Part shown: positions 8,931 through 19,079 of the stretch, one piece after another
Layout: the number at the start of each line of letters is the position of its first letter
How positions within the stretch are numbered: position 1 is the first letter of the stretch
Source: an uncultured Pelagibacteraceae bacterium
Lineage (GTDB): Bacteria; Pseudomonadota; Alphaproteobacteria; Pelagibacterales; Pelagibacteraceae
Length of the DNA: 64,000 nt
Direction of reading: 5' to 3'
NCBI GenBank assembly: GCA_902525355.1
Contig: CABZGO010000003.1
Location: forward strand, 1-64,000
Made by a program: the position numbers and the translations under genes
Notes under the pieces: model-generated
Database searches by the model: none
What the model saw: only the letters and a program-made list of their open reading frames with translations
Told to the model about the DNA's origin: nothing

Positions 8931-10089
8931 TTTAGATACAATAATAGATTTTGGCTCTAAAAATTTGAGATTAGGTGTATTTGATCAATCATCTGAAAGA
9001 ATTTACTCCTCTAATATTAAAATTGATGATGTTTTAGAAAATGAAAATAAAGATAAAGCTTTAAAGAAGTTGGTAAGAGATGCAGAAAAGGAATTATCAA
9101 CACACTTGGTTGATGTTAATGTACTTTATGATTCAACGGAGTTTAATTTTATCGATTTTTCAATTAAAAAATCTTTTGATCAACCTACTTTAATATCGAA
9201 ACATTATAAAAGTCTAGTTGAAGAAGCAAAATTTATTATTTCAGAAAATAATTTTAGAGATCAAGTTATACATATTGATATAAATAATATCATTGTTGAT
9301 GATAACAAAAAATTAGAAAATAAATTTCATGATATAAAAATAAAATCTTTAATATTAGAAATAAAATTTATTTGTTTAAAAAAATCTTTGATAAAGAATT
9401 TATCAAATAGATTTAAAAAAAATAATTTAAATATCTCGTACATATATTGCTCAAGCTATGTTAAATCATTTATTTATAAAAGAAGTATTGATACTAGAAA
9501 ATATATCATATTCTTAGATATTGGATATGATAGAACAAGCGCATTATTTTTTAATAATAATAAATTACAATTTATAAACTCTGTGCCAATTGGTGGAAAT
9601 AATATAACAAAGGATATTTCAAAAGTACTTAAATTAGACATTAGTTATTCTGAAGATTTAAAAACAAAATTTAATAAAAATGAGACTGAAATACCATTTA
9701 ATAAAATCTCTACAAATGACATAAATTTATTTAGTGAAATATCAGAAAAAAATATTTCGATAGATTTATTGAAACAAGTGATTCAAGCAAGAGTAGACGA
9801 AATTATTAATATCTCAATTATACAAAATAATTACTTTAAAAATATTAATTCTTCTGAAAAACCTAAAATAATTTTTATTGGAAATGGATCAAAGTTAATA
9901 TCATTTATTAATAATTTTAATTTAAAAAATGCTTTTTCAGAATTGATTTTTTTTGATGAAAGTGACATTAAGATATGTGAAGCAGGTATAAATTATCATA
10001 AAAGTGATGAAAGATCTTTAATAAGCATTGAAAAAAAGCCTAAAAAAACAGGCTTTTTTGAGAAGTTCTTTAATCTTTTTTCTAGATAA
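8923..10089 (+). CDS. ftsA: Cell division protein FtsA
   Basis: FtsA is an actin-fold ATPase that tethers FtsZ to the membrane. The 388-residue frame has the phosphate-1 strand IIDFGSKNLRLGVF, a second nucleotide loop FLDIGYDRTSALFF near residue 196, the IGGNNITKDIS segment near 223 and FIGNGSKL near 322. The C-terminal GFFEKFFNLFSR fits the amphipathic membrane-targeting helix. It is slightly shorter than the common 400-430 residues. A perfect terminator-like hairpin lies inside its last 60 bases (10032-10059). No ftsZ follows. Confidence 0.9.
   Translation: MSNLDTIIDFGSKNLRLGVFDQSSERIYSSNIKIDDVLENENKDKALKKLVRDAEKELSTHLVDVNVLYDSTEFNFIDFSIKKSFDQPTLISKHYKSLVEEAKFIISENNFRDQVIHIDINNIIVDDNKKLENKFHDIKIKSLILEIKFICLKKSLIKNLSNRFKKNNLNISYIYCSSYVKSFIYKRSIDTRKYIIFLDIGYDRTSALFFNNNKLQFINSVPIGGNNITKDISKVLKLDISYSEDLKTKFNKNETEIPFNKISTNDINLFSEISEKNISIDLLKQVIQARVDEIINISIIQNNYFKNINSSEKPKIIFIGNGSKLISFINNFNLKNAFSELIFFDESDIKICEAGINYHKSDERSLISIEKKPKKTGFFEKFFNLFSR
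10032..10059 (+). terminator. Terminator-like hairpin inside the end of ftsA
   Basis: AAAAAAGCCT and AGGCTTTTTT form a perfect 10-base-pair stem with an 8-base loop, ending in six T residues. This has the shape of an intrinsic terminator but sits 30 bases upstream of the ftsA stop codon, inside sequence that encodes the linker before the C-terminal helix. The GC core is only three pairs, so its strength is uncertain. Confidence 0.45.
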
Positions 10090-10138
10090 TTGTATTTTCT
10101 TGTAACATTACTTGAATATTAAACTGGGCTTGTTTTTA

Positions 10139-10144
10139 TATAAT
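10139..10144 (+). promoter_or_regulatory. Possible -10 box for lpxC
   Basis: A perfect TATAAT ends seven bases before the lpxC ATG. Transcription would begin at or one base before the start codon, giving a leaderless message. The best -35 candidate, TTGAAT at 10112-10117, is 21 bases away, which is too far, so the assignment is tentative. The 62-base gap has no Shine-Dalgarno sequence. Confidence 0.4.
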
Positions 10145-10151
10145 CCTAGTT

Positions 10152-11075
10152 ATGTCACTGTTATCTCAATCAACCATATCAAAAAAAATATCATTATCCG
10201 GAATTGGAATTCATACTGGTGAAAAAGTAAATCTTCAAATTTTACCTTCTGCCCCTAACTCTGGAATTATATTCAAAAGAGTTGATATAAAAAATAATAA
10301 TATAGTAATTCCACATGTTGAGAATGTTTGTGAAGCAACGCTTTGTACGACAATATCAAATCAATATGGAGTAAAAGTATCAACAATCGAACATCTTATG
10401 GCTGCATTTTTAGGTTTGGGTATTGATAATGCAGTCGTTGAACTCGACTCACAAGAAGTACCTATTCTTGATGGATCTGCAATGGATTTTGTTAAAATTC
10501 TCAAAGAAACTGGATTAAAAAATAGTGATGTCCCTATTAAATTGATCAAAATAAATAATAATGTTGAAATAGAAGAGGAAGATAAGTTCATTTCTATTGA
10601 AAAGTCTAATACATCTTTGGAAATAGATTTTGAAATAAATTACAAAAATAAACTTATTCAGAAACAACGAAATAAAATAAATATTTTTGAGGACAAACTA
10701 GACGATGTATTTAATTCTAGAACATTTTGTTTGTATGAAGATATTGATAAATTAAAGAAAATAGGTTTGGGAAAAGGAGGATCTTTAGATAATGCAATCG
10801 TTGTAAGAGAAAACAGGATCCTTAATGAAGAAGGATTAAGAAATAAAAATGAGTTTGTGAATCATAAAATTTTAGATTGTATGGGAGATCTTTATCTAGT
10901 TGGTTATAGGTTAATCGGTTCTGTTAAATGTAGACATGGTGGTCACAGTCTAACAAATAAATTGTTAAGAAAAGTATTTAGTGATAATAAAAATTATTCT
11001 TTATTTGAAATTAAAGGTAAAAATTTACCTCATACGCTAATTAATAATCGTTATAATTTAAAATCTATAGCTTAA
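10152..11075 (+). CDS. lpxC: UDP-3-O-acyl-GlcNAc deacetylase LpxC
   Basis: LpxC is the zinc-dependent deacetylase that commits precursor to lipid A synthesis. The 307-residue product shows the GIGIHTGEKV motif near residue 16, the zinc-binding TIEHLMAAF near 78, the conserved ELDSQEVPILDGSA near 97, NSRTFC near 189, the second zinc segment NHKILDCMGDLYL near 237 with His and Asp ligands, and the catalytic HGGH near 261. It stands alone after ftsA, where ftsZ would normally intervene. Its presence shows that the cell makes lipid A. Confidence 0.97.
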   Translation: MSLLSQSTISKKISLSGIGIHTGEKVNLQILPSAPNSGIIFKRVDIKNNNIVIPHVENVCEATLCTTISNQYGVKVSTIEHLMAAFLGLGIDNAVVELDSQEVPILDGSAMDFVKILKETGLKNSDVPIKLIKINNNVEIEEEDKFISIEKSNTSLEIDFEINYKNKLIQKQRNKINIFEDKLDDVFNSRTFCLYEDIDKLKKIGLGKGGSLDNAIVVRENRILNEEGLRNKNEFVNHKILDCMGDLYLVGYRLIGSVKCRHGGHSLTNKLLRKVFSDNKNYSLFEIKGKNLPHTLINNRYNLKSIA

Positions 11076-11113
11076 AAATTAGAATTTTAAAATTTTTCTG
11101 ATAAAATTCATTG

Positions 11114-11953
11114 ATGAAAATTTGTAATTTTTTATTAATTCTACTTGTTATTTTTGGTTTAACTTCTTGTTCTAAAAAACAAGAAAAAGTCTCATTAATT
11201 AAAGAGGATAATTTAGAAATGCAGATGATAGAAGCTTATAATGAAGGTTTTAAAGAATTTAATCGTGGTGATATTTTTTTTGCTGCAAAAAAATTTAATG
11301 AGGTAGAACTTTTATATCCCCAGTCAATTTGGGCACCAAGATCTAATTTAATGGCAGCTTACTCTTACTATTCTCAATTATATTTTACATATGCGATAGT
11401 TGAATTGGAACGATTTTTAGATAAATATAAAAATCATCCTAATACTGATTATGCATACTATTTGTTAGCTATTTGTCATTACAATCAAATTACAGATGAG
11501 AAAAAAGATTTAGGACAAATTGTTAAAGCCAAACAATATTTTACTCTATTAATCAATGAGTTTCCTGAAACAGATTTTGCTGAGGACGCAAATTTTAAGT
11601 TAGAGCTCATTGAGGAAATATTAGCATCAAAAGAATTATATCTTGCAAACTATTATTTAGATCGAGAAAAATGGATACCAGCAATGAATAGATATAAAAA
11701 AATTGTAAATGAATACGATACTACTATTTTCATTGAGGAAGCGTTATATAGACTGGTAGAATTAAATTATAAATTGGGACTAATTGATGAAGCAAAAAAA
11801 TACACAGCTATTCTCGGATATAATTATCAGTCAAGTGACTGGTATGAAAGATCATATAAAATTTTTAATACTAACTATGAAAAAACTAAAATTAAAAAAA
11901 ATCTAAATAACCAAAAATCATTACTTAAAAAATTTAAACAATTATTTCAATAG
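11114..11953 (+). CDS. bamD: Outer membrane assembly lipoprotein BamD
   Basis: BamD is the periplasmic lipoprotein of the BAM complex, which inserts beta-barrel proteins into the outer membrane. From the ATG at 11114 the protein begins with a lipoprotein signal ending in the lipobox LTSC (Cys 19); a TTG one codon earlier is the alternative. TPR-type helices follow, with GFKEFNRGDIFFAAKKFNEVELLYPQS, YSYYSQLYFTYAI and the conserved ERFLDKYKNHPNTDYAYY-like segment. The 279-residue length is usual. It sits between lpxC and ligA, where recN is often found in alphaproteobacteria. Confidence 0.93.
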   Translation: MKICNFLLILLVIFGLTSCSKKQEKVSLIKEDNLEMQMIEAYNEGFKEFNRGDIFFAAKKFNEVELLYPQSIWAPRSNLMAAYSYYSQLYFTYAIVELERFLDKYKNHPNTDYAYYLLAICHYNQITDEKKDLGQIVKAKQYFTLLINEFPETDFAEDANFKLELIEEILASKELYLANYYLDREKWIPAMNRYKKIVNEYDTTIFIEEALYRLVELNYKLGLIDEAKKYTAILGYNYQSSDWYERSYKIFNTNYEKTKIKKNLNNQKSLLKKFKQLFQ

Positions 11954-11961
11954 TAGAATAA

Positions 11962-13974
11962 ATGAAGGAAGTAGACACAAAAAAATACTATAAAAAAAAA
12001 ATAAATGAATTTAAGAGTCATAACAAATTGTATTTTGAAAAAAATTCGCCAAAAATATCTGACAGTCAATATGACAAAATTAAAAAAGAGATTTTAGATT
12101 TAGAAAAAAAATATGATTTTTTAAAAAGTGATTCATCTCCATCTAGTACAATAGGTTTCACTCCCTCAAAAAATTTTATTAAATCAAAGCACAGAGTAAA
12201 GATGCTTTCTTTGGCTAATGCATTTGATATTGATGATTTAGAAAATTTTGAGAAGAAAATATTAAATTACTTAAACGAGAAAATAAATTTTGAATATAGT
12301 GTTGAGCCAAAAATTGACGGAATTTCAGCATCTTTAACCTATAAAAATGGTATCTTTGTTATGGGTACATCAAGAGGTGATGGTACCACAGGAGAAGTAA
12401 TTACTGAAAATTTGAAAACTATAAATGATATACCCCAAAGTATAGCAAATAAAGATTTTCCAAAAGATGTAGATATCAGGGGAGAGGTTTTTATTAAAAA
12501 AAAAGATTTTAATAAATTAAAGAATAATTTTGCGAATCCTAGAAATGCTGCATCAGGATCATTAAGACAGAAAAATTCTGAAGAGACAAAAAAAATTCCT
12601 CTTAACTTTGTGGCTTATACATATGGTTACCTAGAAACTGACAAAATTAAAAAGCAATCAGATTTTTTAAACCTATTGAAAAAATGGGGTTTTAAAACAA
12701 ATGAACATAATACAGTTTTAAAAACAATTAATGAATTAAAAAATTTTCATAAAAAATTTGAAAATGAAAGATTTGATTTAGAGTATGATGTAGATGGTTT
12801 AGTTTACAAAATTAATAATTTAGAACTTCAAAAAAGATTAGGATATACAGCAAATTCTCCAAGGTGGGCTATAGCTCACAAATTTTCAGCAGATAGCGCA
12901 TTTTCGCAAATAACCGACATAAATATTCAGGTAGGCAGAACAGGTGCATTAACTCCAGTGGCAAGAATAAAACCAGTAAATATTGGTGGAGTAGTAGTTT
13001 CCAATGCAACACTTCACAATGAAGATGAAATTATTAGGAAAGACATAAGAATTGGTGATACAGTAAAAATAGAAAGAGCAGGAGATGTTATTCCACATGT
13101 TATACTTGTCGATTTAAAAAAAAGGGATAAAAAATCAAAGAAATTTATCTTTCCAACTACTTGTCCCTCTTGTGGTTCTCAAACAATAAAAGAATATAAC
13201 AAAACAACAAAAAAACATGATGCAGTCAGAAGATGTATCAACGAAGGATTTGATTGCGAAAAAATTGCAATTGAAAAAATTAAACACTTTATATCTAAAG
13301 ATGCAATGAATATTGACGGACTTGGCAAAAAGGTGGTAGAAAATTTTTGGGATCTTAATTTAATAAGATTTCCACAGGATATATATAATCTAGATTATAA
13401 TAAGATATCTAATTTAGAAGGGTGGGGAGATCTCTCAGTTTCAAATTTAAAGTATTCTATAGACCAATCGAAACAGATTTCTTTAGATAAATTTTTATAT
13501 GCTATTGGAATAAGACATATAGGTATTGAAAATGCTAAACTTTTGGCAGAATATGTAAAATCGATTAAAAATTTTATTACTTTTATTAATAAAAATAAAT
13601 TTAATGAATTTTTAGATATAGATGGAATTGGAGAAACTCAAATAAATTCCTTAAAAAGATTCTTTGAAAATAAATCTAATTATAAAATAATTGAAAAATT
13701 ATCATCAATATTAAATATTTCTGATCTTAAATTAAACAAAAATGGTAAATTATTAAATAATACATTTATGTTTACTGGTAAATTGACAAATATGAGTAGA
13801 GCAGCAGCAAAATCCTTAATCGAGGAAAATTCAGGATCAGTTGTAAGTTCAGTTAATAAAAAATTAAAGTATTTAGTGATTGGTGAAAAACCTACAAATA
13901 GAAAAATAGACCAAGCTAAAGAATTAGGAATAAAGATTTTGTCTCAAGAAGAATGGCTTAATTTACTAAATTAG
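11962..13974 (+). CDS. ligA: NAD-dependent DNA ligase LigA
   Basis: LigA seals nicks in replication and repair using NAD+. The 670-residue protein has the usual order: Ia domain, adenylation domain with the catalytic lysine in EPKIDG near residue 116, OB fold starting near IQVGRTGALTPVA, a four-Cys zinc finger (CPSCGS, then CINEGFDC), helix-hairpin-helix repeats with DGLGKKVVENF and DGIGETQINSL, and a C-terminal BRCT domain beginning FTGKLTNMSR. Its end overlaps the convergent peptidase gene by nine bases. Confidence 0.97.
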   Translation: MKEVDTKKYYKKKINEFKSHNKLYFEKNSPKISDSQYDKIKKEILDLEKKYDFLKSDSSPSSTIGFTPSKNFIKSKHRVKMLSLANAFDIDDLENFEKKILNYLNEKINFEYSVEPKIDGISASLTYKNGIFVMGTSRGDGTTGEVITENLKTINDIPQSIANKDFPKDVDIRGEVFIKKKDFNKLKNNFANPRNAASGSLRQKNSEETKKIPLNFVAYTYGYLETDKIKKQSDFLNLLKKWGFKTNEHNTVLKTINELKNFHKKFENERFDLEYDVDGLVYKINNLELQKRLGYTANSPRWAIAHKFSADSAFSQITDINIQVGRTGALTPVARIKPVNIGGVVVSNATLHNEDEIIRKDIRIGDTVKIERAGDVIPHVILVDLKKRDKKSKKFIFPTTCPSCGSQTIKEYNKTTKKHDAVRRCINEGFDCEKIAIEKIKHFISKDAMNIDGLGKKVVENFWDLNLIRFPQDIYNLDYNKISNLEGWGDLSVSNLKYSIDQSKQISLDKFLYAIGIRHIGIENAKLLAEYVKSIKNFITFINKNKFNEFLDIDGIGETQINSLKRFFENKSNYKIIEKLSSILNISDLKLNKNGKLLNNTFMFTGKLTNMSRAAAKSLIEENSGSVVSSVNKKLKYLVIGEKPTNRKIDQAKELGIKILSQEEWLNLLN

Positions 13975-15645
13975 CCTAGCTAACCATTTTTTTTCTTTTT
14001 TATTTAAATATGGTGAAATATTATTGTAAACATCAAAGTGATACTTAAATAAATATCTTTGTTCTCTCTTATTTAGCATTTTATAATTAATCAAGTCTTT
14101 ATCAATTGGTGCCATTGTTAGATTTTCAAATAAAAGATTGGATCTGTTTTTTTTAATAAAAACTAAATTTTCAATTCTTATTCCAAAATCATTTTTTTTA
14201 TAAAAACCAGGTTCATTGCTTAAAACCATTCCTTCTTTTAATTCTATGAAGTTATATTTTGATATTCCCTGTGGTCCTTCATGGACATTTAGAAATGCTC
14301 CCACTCCATGACCGGTACCGTGACGATAATCAAGGCCTACAGTTTTGAGGCTTTTTCTGGCAATTTTATCAATATTATGGCCATTTCTCTCTTTTTTTAT
14401 GTTGGACAAGGCAACAGCAATATGACCCTTTAAAACTCTTGTGAAAATATTCTTTACTCTATTTGAAACATTAGAAAAACATACTGTCCTTGTTACATCT
14501 GTTGTTCCCCATTTATACTGACCACCAGAATCAATTAGTAATAGATCGTCTTTTTTTAACTCTCTGTTAGAAAATCTATCAGATCTATAATGTATTACTG
14601 CTCCATTTGGTCCAGATCCGGCAATTGTATCGAAGCTTGGGTATAAATAATTTTTACTAATTTTTCTAAAACTTTCTAATTTTTTCTCAATTTTTTTTTC
14701 TGTAAGATTATTTATTTTAAGATTTTTAATCCAATATAAAAATTTTGTTAAAGCAACACCATCTTCAATATGTGCATTAATCATATTTTTAATCTCAGTT
14801 TTATTTTTTAAAGATTTCATAATATAAATTGAATCTTCTCTATCAATTATTTTAAATTTATAATTAATTAAGCTTTCATCAGAAATAGAGCAAGTTTTAC
14901 TATCAATACAAAAATTTCCAATTTTCAAATTTGTTAAGCATTTAAAAAAATCGTCTTCTTTTAAAAAATTTATTCTTAATTTTTTGTGAGTTTTTTTTAT
15001 TTTTTTTATTTTATCTTGACTTGAAAAAAAATAAATTTTCTTATCATTTGTTAAAATTATTTTACAATTTGCAATTGGAGAATTTGGTAGATCTTTTCCT
15101 CTAATATTTAAAAGCCAGCAAATATTTTCACCTGAGCTTATAAAACTATAATCAATTTTCTTTTTTTTCATTATTTTTGTCAATCGACTAATTTTAGAAC
15201 TTATACTTTCTCCTGCGACAGATGTTTCAAGATTAAAAAAAGGATAATTATTTTTTGTATTAATCTTATATTTAAATTTAAAATTACAAGGCAATAGGTT
15301 GTAATTATCTCCAAAGTATTTATTTAAAGTTTCCCAAGTAAAAAGATCTGGATCGAAACCAATTTTAATTTTTTTCTCTAGAATATCTTTAGGCCAAATA
15401 TAAGGTATTTCACAAATTTCAAATTCTTTTCCAACTTCTTTTTCAGCTTGAATGGTATATCTTCCATCAACAAATAAATATTTTTTTTTTTTTAAGAAAA
15501 TTGCAAATCCTGCAGATCCAGAAAAGTTAGTAATATATTTAAGATTATTTATTCTAGAATACTCTGTGAAGTAATTATCATTTTTTGGCAAAATATATCC
15601 ATCTAAATTATTTGATAAAATAATATTACTTATTACGACACTCAT
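13966..15645 (-). CDS. pepP: M24B aminopeptidase P family (Xaa-Pro aminopeptidase)
   Basis: This is a dinuclear metallopeptidase that removes N-terminal residues preceding proline. The three-domain 559-residue form resembles eukaryotic XPNPEP1 rather than the shorter E. coli PepP. Metal ligands are visible: DSGGQYKWGTTDVTR (two Asp), the His in GTGHGVGAFLNVHEGP, and the Glu residues in SNEPGFY and GIRIENL. I chose the ATG at 15645, which overlaps the helicase stop as ATGA; a frame from 15672 would add nine residues. It forms an operon with the helicase gene. Confidence 0.92.
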   Translation of the reverse strand: MSVVISNIILSNNLDGYILPKNDNYFTEYSRINNLKYITNFSGSAGFAIFLKKKKYLFVDGRYTIQAEKEVGKEFEICEIPYIWPKDILEKKIKIGFDPDLFTWETLNKYFGDNYNLLPCNFKFKYKINTKNNYPFFNLETSVAGESISSKISRLTKIMKKKKIDYSFISSGENICWLLNIRGKDLPNSPIANCKIILTNDKKIYFFSSQDKIKKIKKTHKKLRINFLKEDDFFKCLTNLKIGNFCIDSKTCSISDESLINYKFKIIDREDSIYIMKSLKNKTEIKNMINAHIEDGVALTKFLYWIKNLKINNLTEKKIEKKLESFRKISKNYLYPSFDTIAGSGPNGAVIHYRSDRFSNRELKKDDLLLIDSGGQYKWGTTDVTRTVCFSNVSNRVKNIFTRVLKGHIAVALSNIKKERNGHNIDKIARKSLKTVGLDYRHGTGHGVGAFLNVHEGPQGISKYNFIELKEGMVLSNEPGFYKKNDFGIRIENLVFIKKNRSNLLFENLTMAPIDKDLINYKMLNKREQRYLFKYHFDVYNNISPYLNKKEKKWLARLI

Positions 15646-17669
15646 TTTAATTTTTTTTGATAACGTATCCAACCAGGACTTCTAATTTCACTATCATTAT
15701 CAAAGTTTATATCTTGGTTGAATTCGAAATCTTCCTCTTTTTCATCTGTAAAATTATTATTTTTTTTAATATATTCATCGGGTAATTCATCTACAAACCT
15801 TGATGCAATGCTATCAATCCAATCTCCTTGAAAAAATCTGTTCATTGAAAATGATATTTTTGCCAATTTTTTTGCCCTTGTAATAGCAACGTAAGCTAAT
15901 CTTCTTTCCTCCTCTAATCCACTTTCACCTTTTTCCTCAATACTTTTCTGATGAGGAAATAAGCCTTCTTCCCACCCAGGCAAGAATACGATATCGAATT
16001 CTAGTCCTTTTGATGCGTGTATTGTCATTAAATTGACTTTTTCAGATTGCCAATCTTGATCTAATGATGTTGCAAGAGCAACGTGCTCTAAAAAACTTTC
16101 TAGATTATCAAATTCTTTCATCGCATTTAATAATTCTTTTATATTCTCTAATCTATTTTCGTTTTCTAAGTCTTTTTTATTTTTAAGCATTTCACTATAT
16201 CCAGACTCATCAAGAATTGTTTGTAATAACTTGTTATGGTTCATTTTTCTATTTAAGTCATTTCTCCATTTGGTCAAAAGGTTTAGAAGAGAATTTAGAC
16301 CTAATTTAGTTTTAGGTTTAATTTTGTTCTGCTCAATCAAATGTTTTGAGGCAACTTCTAACGAGCATTTATTCAATCTAGCAAAATTATTGATAGCCTT
16401 AACGGTCGTATCCCCAATAGATCTTTTCGGAACATTTAATATTCTCTCAAAGGCTAAGTCGTCTTGTGGTTGAAAAACTGTTTTTAGATATGCAACACAG
16501 TCTTTAACTTCAGCTCTCTCATAAAATTTTATACCTCCGATAATTCTATATGGAACCCCAATTTTTAAGAATCTTTCTTCGAATTCTCTAGTTTGAAATA
16601 TTGCTCTTACAAGAATTGCTACCTCATTTAATGAAAATTTATTTTTGAAATCTTCAATATTAGAACCAATTTCAGTTGCTTCATCTTTTACATTTCTATA
16701 ACAGTTTAAAGTTACAAGTTCTCCATCTTCTTGATCTGTAAAAAGTTTTTTTCCAACTCTATTTTGATTATTTTCAATAATATTTGATGCTACATTTAAA
16801 ATATTTTGAGTTGATCTATAATTTTTTTCTAATCTTATTATCTTTGTATTTTTATAGACATTTTCAAATTGAAGAAAATTTTTAATTTCTGCTCCCCTCC
16901 AACTATAAATTGATTGGTCATCATCTCCAACGCAGCAAATATTTTGGTTGTGTTCTGCTAAATATTTAAGCCATTCACTTTGAATAAAGTTCGTATCCTG
17001 ATATTCGTCGACTAATATATACTTAAATTTTTTAGAATACATTTTTGATATATCACTATGTTTTTCAAAAATTTTAACAGTATGAAGTATCAAGTCACTA
17101 AAATCTGCAGCGTTAAGATCTATTAATTTTTGCTGGTAAATTTTATAGATTCCAAGGAAGCTTTTTTCTAATATTTCTTTACGTTTGAGTACAACTTGGT
17201 CAGGATAAAAACCTTTATTCTTCCATTTATCAATTACTGCCAAAATATATCTTGGAGATATTTTTTTTGTATCTATGTTCTCAGATTTGCAGATATTTTT
17301 TATTAATCTTACTTGATCATCTTGATCAATAATTGAAAAGTTTGATTTTAATCCAGCCGCTTCTGCATGTTTTCTCAATATTTTTGCACTAATTGAGTGA
17401 AAAGTACCTAACCACGGAAGTCCCGTTGCCTCTTTTCTTAAGAATTTAGAGACCCTTAATTGCATTTCTTTAGCAGCTTTATTCGTAAATGTTACTGCCA
17501 AAACTTGATTGGGGAATGCCTTATGTTGTTTAATAATATGCGCAATTCTGGTTGTAAGAACTCTAGTTTTTCCTGACCCTGCTCCTGCAACAATCAATAG
17601 AGGTCCATTTAAATATAAAACTGCTTCTTCCTGACTTTTATTAAGATTTGTTAAATAATCTAAATTCAT
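15642..17669 (-). CDS. uvrD: UvrD/PcrA-type superfamily 1 DNA helicase
   Basis: This 3'-5' SF1A helicase acts in mismatch and excision repair. All helicase motifs are visible: LLIVAGAGSGKTRVLTTR (motif I), VLAVTFTNKAAKEM (Ia), LVDEYQDTN (II), VGDDDQSIYSWRGA (III), RLEKNYRST (IV), VNLMTIHASKGLEFDIVFLPG (V) and RRLAYVAITRAK (VI). The 675-residue length is close to PcrA and UvrD; Rep is a less likely alternative. The C-terminus ends in an acidic tail and a short GWIRYQKK motif. No SOS box is visible upstream. Confidence 0.93.
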   Translation of the reverse strand: MNLDYLTNLNKSQEEAVLYLNGPLLIVAGAGSGKTRVLTTRIAHIIKQHKAFPNQVLAVTFTNKAAKEMQLRVSKFLRKEATGLPWLGTFHSISAKILRKHAEAAGLKSNFSIIDQDDQVRLIKNICKSENIDTKKISPRYILAVIDKWKNKGFYPDQVVLKRKEILEKSFLGIYKIYQQKLIDLNAADFSDLILHTVKIFEKHSDISKMYSKKFKYILVDEYQDTNFIQSEWLKYLAEHNQNICCVGDDDQSIYSWRGAEIKNFLQFENVYKNTKIIRLEKNYRSTQNILNVASNIIENNQNRVGKKLFTDQEDGELVTLNCYRNVKDEATEIGSNIEDFKNKFSLNEVAILVRAIFQTREFEERFLKIGVPYRIIGGIKFYERAEVKDCVAYLKTVFQPQDDLAFERILNVPKRSIGDTTVKAINNFARLNKCSLEVASKHLIEQNKIKPKTKLGLNSLLNLLTKWRNDLNRKMNHNKLLQTILDESGYSEMLKNKKDLENENRLENIKELLNAMKEFDNLESFLEHVALATSLDQDWQSEKVNLMTIHASKGLEFDIVFLPGWEEGLFPHQKSIEEKGESGLEEERRLAYVAITRAKKLAKISFSMNRFFQGDWIDSIASRFVDELPDEYIKKNNNFTDEKEEDFEFNQDINFDNDSEIRSPGWIRYQKKLK

Positions 17670-17705
17670 CGTTTATTTTTTTTTAATTTAAGAGATATTA
17701 AATAA

Positions 17706-19079
17706 ATGAATAAAACTGAGAAAATACCAATATTTACAAAAGGCATTTTCTTATTAATAGCATTGTTTTTTACATTTGGCATTTATTTATCAATACCAGT
17801 TTTATTCAATTATAAAAGCATAGAAAATATCATTGAAAGTAAATTTTATTCTGATTTTGGTGTTAACCTAAATATAAATGGTGACATAAAGTATCAATTA
17901 CTTCCAAAACCTCATTTATTAATTAGCGATTCAACATTATCTATAATTGAAAATAACGATCAAGACATGTCAGTAGACATAAAGAGTCTCAAGATTTTTT
18001 TGTTATCTAATAGCTTATATCCGAAATCCAAAATTAATTTTGAAAAATTTGAAATACAAAATACTAATTTTTTATTAAAACTTAAAGAGTATAATATTTT
18101 AAGAAATTATTTTCACAATAGCAAAAGTAAACCATTTTCTATTAAAAAAAGTAAAGTATTCGTAATAGATGACAATAATGAAACCTTAATTATATCTCCT
18201 ATAGAAAAAATTAATTTTACTACGTCTCAGCAAGATGATTTCAAAAAATTAAATATTAAAGGAAATTTATTTGATTTGAATTTTAAATCATTTTGGAAAA
18301 AAAAATATAACTCTCAAATGAATTCACTAATAGAAATAGATTTTGATGAGCCAAATATTTTGATAAAAAATAAGTTAAATTATTATAATAATTCTAACTA
18401 CAATGGCTCAACAACAATAAATTTTTTAAATCAGAATATTGAAATAGATTATAATGTTAAAAACAAACTAATTATCTTAAAATCACCAGACAATAATAAC
18501 AATATTAAAATTGACACAAAAATAGAGTTATCACCCTTTTATCTCAATTCTATTATTACATTGAATAAGCAAAATTTAAATTTTTTAGTCGACGAATTAA
18601 TATTATCTATTTTAAATTTAAAACCTGATTTAGTAGGTAATTTAAATGGAGATATCAAATTCCTTTTATCAAATATTGAGCATGAACTCATAAGAAATGG
18701 ATATATAAGTTTAAATATAAGCCAAAAAACTATAAATTTAAGTGAAGTTTTATTTAATATAGGTGAAATTGGCCAAATTAAAACTGAAATAAAATATGCA
18801 GAAGATAATGATGATATAATATTTCATTCTTCAAATTCTTTTTCAATAAAAAATAAAAAAGCGTTTGCCAAAAAATTCCAAGTAAAATTAGATAAACTTA
18901 AAAATATAGATGTCCTCTATTTTAAAATTGAAAAAAATATTACGACTGGATCAATATCAATATTTGATATTAAAATAAATCAAGCAGTAAATAATATTAA
19001 AAACAATGTTAAATCTAGATATAACATTAGAAATTCTCAAGAGCTTAAATCTTTAGTTAAAAATATTATTAACAACTAG
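17706..19079 (+). CDS. AsmA-like membrane-anchored protein
   Basis: The 457-residue protein has one membrane segment at about residues 13-32 and then a long region of alternating beta-strand pattern, starting with [37 protein letters not shown]. That opening matches the AsmA/YhdP group, periplasmic proteins thought to act in outer membrane lipid or protein homeostasis. The body is too diverged to assign more precisely by eye. It is divergent from uvrD across 36 bases, and its stop shares the palindrome CTAG with the fumC stop. Confidence 0.6.
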   Translation: MNKTEKIPIFTKGIFLLIALFFTFGIYLSIPVLFNYKSIENIIESKFYSDFGVNLNINGDIKYQLLPKPHLLISDSTLSIIENNDQDMSVDIKSLKIFLLSNSLYPKSKINFEKFEIQNTNFLLKLKEYNILRNYFHNSKSKPFSIKKSKVFVIDDNNETLIISPIEKINFTTSQQDDFKKLNIKGNLFDLNFKSFWKKKYNSQMNSLIEIDFDEPNILIKNKLNYYNNSNYNGSTTINFLNQNIEIDYNVKNKLIILKSPDNNNNIKIDTKIELSPFYLNSIITLNKQNLNFLVDELILSILNLKPDLVGNLNGDIKFLLSNIEHELIRNGYISLNISQKTINLSEVLFNIGEIGQIKTEIKYAEDNDDIIFHSSNSFSIKNKKAFAKKFQVKLDKLKNIDVLYFKIEKNITTGSISIFDIKINQAVNNIKNNVKSRYNIRNSQELKSLVKNIINN

